From the NCBI RefSeq assembly GCF_003340565.1, contig NZ_QPLK01000004.1:124001-188000 (forward strand): a stretch of 64,000 nucleotides of DNA. The letters are read 5' to 3'. The DNA comes from Rhodovulum sp. 12E13 (GTDB taxonomy: Bacteria; Pseudomonadota; Alphaproteobacteria; Rhodobacterales; Rhodobacteraceae). The position numbers and the translations under genes are program-made. The notes beneath the pieces were generated by a model that was not told the DNA's origin, did no database searches, and worked only from the letters and a program-made list of their open reading frames with translations. This document shows, in pieces, positions 60,038-64,000 of this stretch (the stretch's first letter is position 1; each line of letters starts with the position of its first letter).

Positions 60038-60801
60038 TGTGCGATGTCCAGTGTCTGCAGCGGGTCGCCGCCGTTCCACGTACCCGCCGAGCCGAGGATG
60101 CGGAAGCGGGCGTACAGTTCCTCGCGGAACCAGTTCCCCTCGCGCACCGCGCGGATCGCCTCGGCGTGCAGCGTGCCGCGGGCGTGCGCGAATGCGTGCA
60201 TCGTGTCGGTATCCGGCCAGATCGAGAATGTGACCTGCTGAACCAGGGGCACCTCGCCGATGCCGATGCGGAAGACGACGTTCGGGTCGTCCATGATCGC
60301 GCGGTTCAGGCTGGGCGTGCGCTTCCAGAACTGCATCGCGACCTTCGGCTTGACCGTGGCGCGGGTCAGGATGGCCACGGGGCCGCCCCGGGCAGGCTCG
60401 CCCGACACCGTGAAGGGCTCGACTCCCGCCCACTTTCCGCGGGCCGAGGTGGGCGCGAGGAACACCGTGAAGGTCTCTTCGGCCATCTTCGCCCAGCTGG
60501 TGAAGGGGCGGCATTCCGCCACGCGGGCGCGGGCGGTCGCCTCGTCGGGCCAGGTGGCCAGGATCGCGGCGACGGCTGTGTTGGGGATGGGCACGAAGCC
60601 CTGGTTCGCGCCCGAGCCGCAGAGCTTCCATGCGCCGATATCCGGCACCTTCGGCAGCGAGAAACGCGCCGCGCCCATCTGGGTAAAGGCCCAGAGGCGC
60701 GCCCAGACAGGGCCGAAGCGGTGGAAGGTCAGCGTGACGCAGGCGCCGGCATGGGGGGCGTGCGAGTCGCGGGCGAAGGCCGTATCGGAACTGTCCAGCA
60801 A
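60034..60801 (-). CDS. crtA: CrtA, spheroidene monooxygenase
   Basis: Adds the 2-keto group that turns spheroidene into spheroidenone, using oxygen. The 255-aa protein shows the CrtA front VTLTFHRFGPVWARLWAFTQMG, then LCGSGANQGFVPIPN, PFTVSGEPARGGPVAILTRATVK and FSIWPDTDTMHAFAHA. The start is uncertain: TTG 60801 has AGGAG 8 bases upstream, whereas GTG 60810 has that same AGGAG directly against it. Either way an exact PpsR operator overlaps the start. It heads the operon crtA-bchI-bchD-bchO. Confidence 0.9.
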   Translation of the reverse strand: MLDSSDTAFARDSHAPHAGACVTLTFHRFGPVWARLWAFTQMGAARFSLPKVPDIGAWKLCGSGANQGFVPIPNTAVAAILATWPDEATARARVAECRPFTSWAKMAEETFTVFLAPTSARGKWAGVEPFTVSGEPARGGPVAILTRATVKPKVAMQFWKRTPSLNRAIMDDPNVVFRIGIGEVPLVQQVTFSIWPDTDTMHAFAHARGTLHAEAIRAVREGNWFREELYARFRILGSAGTWNGGDPLQTLDIAQ

Positions 60802-60809
60802 AGCTGACA
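60792..60809. promoter_or_regulatory. PpsR operator at the crtA start
   Basis: TGTCCAGCAAAGCTGACA matches TGT-N12-ACA exactly and spans the first codons of crtA. Binding here would block elongation or form a bridge with the site at 60868. Confidence 0.6.
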
Positions 60810-60833
60810 CTCCTGTATCTTGATCCAGTCAAA

Positions 60834-60862
60834 TTGGACACTTGCACCATGGCAGCTAAATC
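60834..60862 (+). promoter_or_regulatory. Weak candidate promoter of crtIB
   Basis: TTGGAC (60834-60839) with TAAATC (60857-60862) at a 17-base spacing. It would start near 60869, inside the PpsR operator. A weak match, chosen mainly from position. Confidence 0.4.
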
Positions 60863-60867
60863 GAGAT

Positions 60868-60885
60868 TGTAAAGCAAACTAGACA
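60868..60885. promoter_or_regulatory. PpsR operator between crtA and crtI
   Basis: TGTAAAGCAAACTAGACA is an exact TGT-N12-ACA match, ending 16 bases before the crtI ATG. It should cover the crtI transcription start. A one-mismatch site TGT-N12-TCA lies at 60814-60831 between the two exact ones. Confidence 0.8.
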
Positions 60886-60901
60886 GCGGTAGCCTTGACC
60901 C

Positions 60902-62512
60902 ATGGCAAAAGACCTCACCTCGCCCGTCCTCGTCCCCGATCTCGGCCTCGCGCACGACCAGCGCCCCCATGCGCTTGTGATCGGCGCGGGTCTGGGCGGG
61001 CTTGCCTCGGCCATGCGGCTCGGCGCCAAGGGCTATCGCGTGACCGTGCTCGACAGGCTCGACCGCGTGGGCGGCCGCGGCTCGTCGATCACGAAAGAGG
61101 GCCACCGATTCGATCTTGGGCCGACCATCGTCACCGTGCCTGACGTTTACGAGAAGCTGTGGGCGGCCTGCGGGCGCGACTTCCACGCCGATGTCGACCT
61201 GCGCGCGCTCGATCCCTTCTACACGATCCGCTGGCCGGATGGAGAGACCTTCACCGCCCGCTCCGACACCGACGCGATGGTCGCGGAGGTCCGCCGTCTC
61301 TCGCCGCGCGACGTCGACGGCTACAAGCAGTTCCTGCGCGACAGCCGCGCCCGCTACGTCGTGGGCTACGAGGGCATGGTGCGCAAGCCGATGCACCGCG
61401 CGTGGGAAACGATCAAGGTGCTGCCCACCTTCGGCGTGCTCAGGGCCGATCGCTCGATCCTCGGCCATGCCAAGGCCCGGGTGAAGGACGAGCGGCTGCG
61501 CATGGCGCTGTCGTTCCACCCGCTCTTCATCGGCGGCGACCCGATGCACGTGACGTCGATGTACGCGCTCGTCAGCCACCTCGAGAAGGAATACGGCGTG
61601 CACTACGCCATCGGCGGCGTGCAGGCGATCGCCGACGCCATGGCCGGCGTGATCGAGGATCAGGGCGGCGCGATCCATCTCGGGGTCGAGGTCGACGAGA
61701 TTCTGGTCGAGGGCGAGGGGCGCACCGCCCGCGCCAGGGGCGCCCGGCTGGCCGACGGCACGGTGGTCGCCTCGGACATCGTCGTGTCCAACGGCGATTC
61801 GGGGCACACCTACACGCATCTTCTGCGCAACCTGCGCCGCTGGCGGTGGACCGACCGCGCGATGAAGAAGCGGCGTTGGTCGATGGGCCTGTTCGTCTGG
61901 TACTTCGGCACGAAGGGCACGGCGGGGATGTGGGGCGACGTGGGCCACCACACCATTCTCGCCGGGCCGCGCTACGAGGGGCTTCTGCGCGACATCTTCA
62001 TCCGCGGCCACCTCGCCGACGACATGAGCCTCTACCTCCACCGTCCGAGCGTGACCGACCCGAGCGTGGCACCCGAGGGGGGCGACACCTTCTACGCCCT
62101 CTCGCCGGTGCCGCATCTGGGCCACGACGACCCGGTGGACTGGGCCGCGGAGGCCGACCGCTACAAGGAAAAGGTCGCCGCCAATCTCGAACGCGCGATC
62201 CCCGGCTTCCGCGAGCGGATCTCGGCCGAGGTGACGTTCACGCCCGAGGATTTCCGCGACCGCTACCTGTCGCCCAACGGCTCGGGCTTCTCGCTCGAAC
62301 CGCGCATCCTGCAATCGGCGTGGTTCCGCCCGCACAACGTGAGCGAAGAGGCGCAGGGCCTCTTCCTCGTGGGCGCGGGCACCCACCCCGGCGCGGGCGT
62401 GCCGGGCGTCGTCTCGTCGGCCGACGTTCTGGCGCAGGTCGTGCCCGACCCCGAGCGCCTCTCGCCCCGCGCCGCCGCCCCTTCCACCCCGCAGAGGATG
62501 GCCGCCGAATGA
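60902..62512 (+). CDS. crtI: CrtI, phytoene desaturase
   Basis: Introduces double bonds in phytoene to give neurosporene (three steps) or lycopene (four). The 536-aa flavoprotein has the dinucleotide fold ALVIGAGLGGLASAMRLGAKGYRVTVLDR near residues 22-50, GGRGSSITKEGHRFDLGPTIVTVP, and the C-terminal FLVGAGTHPGAGVPGVVSSADVLAQVV. ATG 60902 is a short distance after the operator. The stop overlaps the crtB start (ATGA). With CrtA present the end product is probably of the spheroidenone type. Confidence 0.96.
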   Translation: MAKDLTSPVLVPDLGLAHDQRPHALVIGAGLGGLASAMRLGAKGYRVTVLDRLDRVGGRGSSITKEGHRFDLGPTIVTVPDVYEKLWAACGRDFHADVDLRALDPFYTIRWPDGETFTARSDTDAMVAEVRRLSPRDVDGYKQFLRDSRARYVVGYEGMVRKPMHRAWETIKVLPTFGVLRADRSILGHAKARVKDERLRMALSFHPLFIGGDPMHVTSMYALVSHLEKEYGVHYAIGGVQAIADAMAGVIEDQGGAIHLGVEVDEILVEGEGRTARARGARLADGTVVASDIVVSNGDSGHTYTHLLRNLRRWRWTDRAMKKRRWSMGLFVWYFGTKGTAGMWGDVGHHTILAGPRYEGLLRDIFIRGHLADDMSLYLHRPSVTDPSVAPEGGDTFYALSPVPHLGHDDPVDWAAEADRYKEKVAANLERAIPGFRERISAEVTFTPEDFRDRYLSPNGSGFSLEPRILQSAWFRPHNVSEEAQGLFLVGAGTHPGAGVPGVVSSADVLAQVVPDPERLSPRAAAPSTPQRMAAE

Positions 62513-63690
62513 GCCCGACCGACGCCACCGCCGCCGACCTGCCCCGCGACCGGGCGCTCCCCGCCGACGTGACGCCGCTGCCCGCCCGAGGGCGACCGCG
62601 GCCGATCCACGGCATCGACCCCGACGATCTGGCGGCCTGCGAGGCGTCGATCCGCACCGGCTCGTTCTCGTTCCATGCCGCCTCGCGGCTGATGCCGGCG
62701 CGCTATCGGGCGCCGGCCATGGCCCTCTACGCCTTCTGCCGGCTGGCCGACGATTCGGTCGATCTGCAGGACGAGAAGACGGCCGCGGTGCTGCGCCTCG
62801 GCGAGCGGCTCGACCGTGCCTATGCCGGCCGGCCCGAGAACGCCCCCGAGGATCGCGCCTTCACCGCGATGGTCGAGGCGACCGGCCTGCCGCGCGCCCT
62901 GCCCGAGGCACTGCTCGAGGGGCTGGCGTGGGACGCGATGGAGCGCCGCTACGCCACCCTGTCGGAGCTGCGCGCCTATTCGGCCCGCGTCGCCTCGACC
63001 GTTGGCGCGATGATGGCCGTCATCATGGGCGTGCGCGACCGCCACGCGCTCGCCCGCGCCTGCGACCTGGGCGTGGCGATGCAGCTGACCAACATCGCCC
63101 GCGACGTGGGCGAAGACGCGCGCGCGCACCGCATCTACCTGCCGACCGAGTGGCTGGAAGATGCACGCATCGCCGAGGTCAACTTCCTGCGCGAGCCGAT
63201 GCCCTCCGACGCGGTGCGCGACATGGTCAAGCGCCTGCTCGCCGAGGCGCGGCGCCTCTACCTGCGGGGCGAGGCGGGCATTCCCCGCCTGCCCTTCGCC
63301 TGCCGCCCCGGCATCTTCGCCGCCCGGCACATCTACGACGGGATCGGCACGGAGGTCGCGCGCGCGGGCTACGACTCGGTCTCGACGCGGGCGCACACAA
63401 GCCCTGCGCAGAAGGTCGGCTGGCTGATGCTGTCGGGGGCGCGCGCGGTCACCAGCGCGGCGATGCCCTGCCCGGCGGTGCTCTACGCCGCGCCGCTCGA
63501 CGAGACGGCGTTCCTGGTAGAGGCGGCCGCGCGCGAGCCGAGCGGCGACGGGGCGTGGGGCGAGGGGCGCGCCGGCGAGCTCGTGGCTCTGTTCGCCGAG
63601 CTCAAGGCGCGCGATGCCGCCCGCCGCGGCGCGATGCGCCCCGGCCCGTCGCGGATGCGGGGCGGCGCGGTGCGCATCGCCGCCGAGTAG
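62509..63690 (+). CDS. crtB: CrtB, phytoene synthase
   Basis: Joins two geranylgeranyl diphosphates to phytoene. The 393-aa protein carries both Asp-rich motifs: FCRLADDSVDLQ (about 81-92) and LTNIARDVGEDARAHRIYLPTEWL (about 195-218), and the conserved GAMMAVIMGVR. It is longer than the roughly 340-350 aa I expect, owing to a 45-residue N-terminal tail and a basic C-terminal tail (RRGAMRPGPSRMRGG). Translationally coupled to crtI. Confidence 0.94.
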   Translation: MSPTDATAADLPRDRALPADVTPLPARGRPRPIHGIDPDDLAACEASIRTGSFSFHAASRLMPARYRAPAMALYAFCRLADDSVDLQDEKTAAVLRLGERLDRAYAGRPENAPEDRAFTAMVEATGLPRALPEALLEGLAWDAMERRYATLSELRAYSARVASTVGAMMAVIMGVRDRHALARACDLGVAMQLTNIARDVGEDARAHRIYLPTEWLEDARIAEVNFLREPMPSDAVRDMVKRLLAEARRLYLRGEAGIPRLPFACRPGIFAARHIYDGIGTEVARAGYDSVSTRAHTSPAQKVGWLMLSGARAVTSAAMPCPAVLYAAPLDETAFLVEAAAREPSGDGAWGEGRAGELVALFAELKARDAARRGAMRPGPSRMRGGAVRIAAE

Positions 63691-63756
63691 CGGGCCCGCG
63701 GCCACGAACCGCGCGAGATATTGGAACTTCACGCTCCGTCGGCTACTTTCCGATCC

Positions 63757-64000
63757 ATGGATTGGGCGTTGTTCGGCATCTTCCTTCTCGGCTGCATGGC
63801 GGCCGGCTCGACCGGGGCGATCTTCGCGCCCGACGACTGGTATCGCAAACAGCTGCTCAAGCCGAGCTGGACGCCGCCCGACTGGCTGTTCCCGCTGGCC
63901 TGGACGACGCTCTACATCCTGATCGCGCTGGCCGCGACGCGGGTGGCCCGGCTCCCCGGCGCGGAATACGCGATCGGCCTCTGGGCGGTGCAAATGACGC
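63757..64000 (+). CDS. tspO: TspO, tryptophan-rich sensory protein (5' part)
   Basis: An outer-membrane or envelope tetrapyrrole-binding protein that modulates photosynthesis gene expression in Rhodobacter. The 81 residues present show helix 1 (ALFGIFLLGCMAAGSTGAIF), then the family signature DDWYRKQLLKPSWTPPDWLFPLAWTTLYILIALAATRV. The gene runs off the window. It lies 66 bases after crtB, as in Rhodobacter sphaeroides as I recall. Confidence 0.92.
   Translation, partial: MDWALFGIFLLGCMAAGSTGAIFAPDDWYRKQLLKPSWTPPDWLFPLAWTTLYILIALAATRVARLPGAEYAIGLWAVQMT

Noticed and set aside
60819-60831. FNR-like box TTGATCCAGTCAA between crtA and crtI
   Set aside because: Spacing is one base short of TTGA-N6-TCAA, so it is not a convincing FnrL site.

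Overview
The window is GC-rich (roughly 70% by eye) DNA from an aerobic anoxygenic phototroph of the Rhodobacterales (Roseobacter/Rhodobacter type). Four things support this: the order bchFNBHLM-lhaA-puhABC-bciE-acsF-puhE-hemA, the pair ppsR/ppaA beside bchF, bchODI-crtA divergent from crtIB-tspO, and close resemblance of PpsR and cytochrome c2 to the Rhodobacter proteins as I remember them. The genus cannot be fixed from sequence alone. No rRNA, tRNA, CRISPR array or insertion sequence was seen.

Region 1 (1-21 kb) is most of a type VI secretion locus. On the + strand it runs tssF (cut by the window edge), tssG, tssH/clpV, an unrecognised Lys-rich coiled-coil protein (candidate effector), vgrG, a small accessory protein, a PAAR tip, the FHA protein tagH, tssK, tssL with a fused OmpA domain, tssM, tagF and a PP2C phosphatase. 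Convergent to these are a membrane Ser/Thr kinase and an OmpA-like periplasmic protein. Kinase, phosphatase and FHA protein together suggest control by threonine phosphorylation. tssA, tssB, tssC, tssE and hcp would lie upstream of the window; tssJ is not seen.

Region 2 (21-31 kb) holds a membrane-anchored M15 peptidase and, on the - strand, a two-partner secretion pair (TpsB, TpsA) followed 38 bases later by a secreted caspase-like protease with Sel1 repeats. Region 3 (31-35 kb) is housekeeping: S-formylglutathione hydrolase, a UbiA-family prenyltransferase with a decayed HAD domain, a LOG-family protein and dapD.

Region 4 (35-64 kb) is the core of a photosynthesis gene cluster. PpsR, with its antagonist PpaA, should repress bchF and crtA/crtI through TGT-N12-ACA palindromes found in both divergent intergenic regions. 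The bch genes take protoporphyrin IX to chlorophyllide and on towards bacteriochlorophyll (BchDIH chelatase, BchM methyltransferase, AcsF/BciE aerobic cyclase, BchLNB reductase, BchF hydratase). PuhA is the reaction-centre H subunit; LhaA, PuhB, PuhC and PuhE assemble RC-LH1. HemA supplies 5-aminolevulinate, cytochrome c2 re-reduces the reaction centre, and CrtA/CrtI/CrtB make spheroidenone-type carotenoids. Five copies of a hairpin-forming repeat sit in or between genes of this cluster only, one of them in frame inside bchB.
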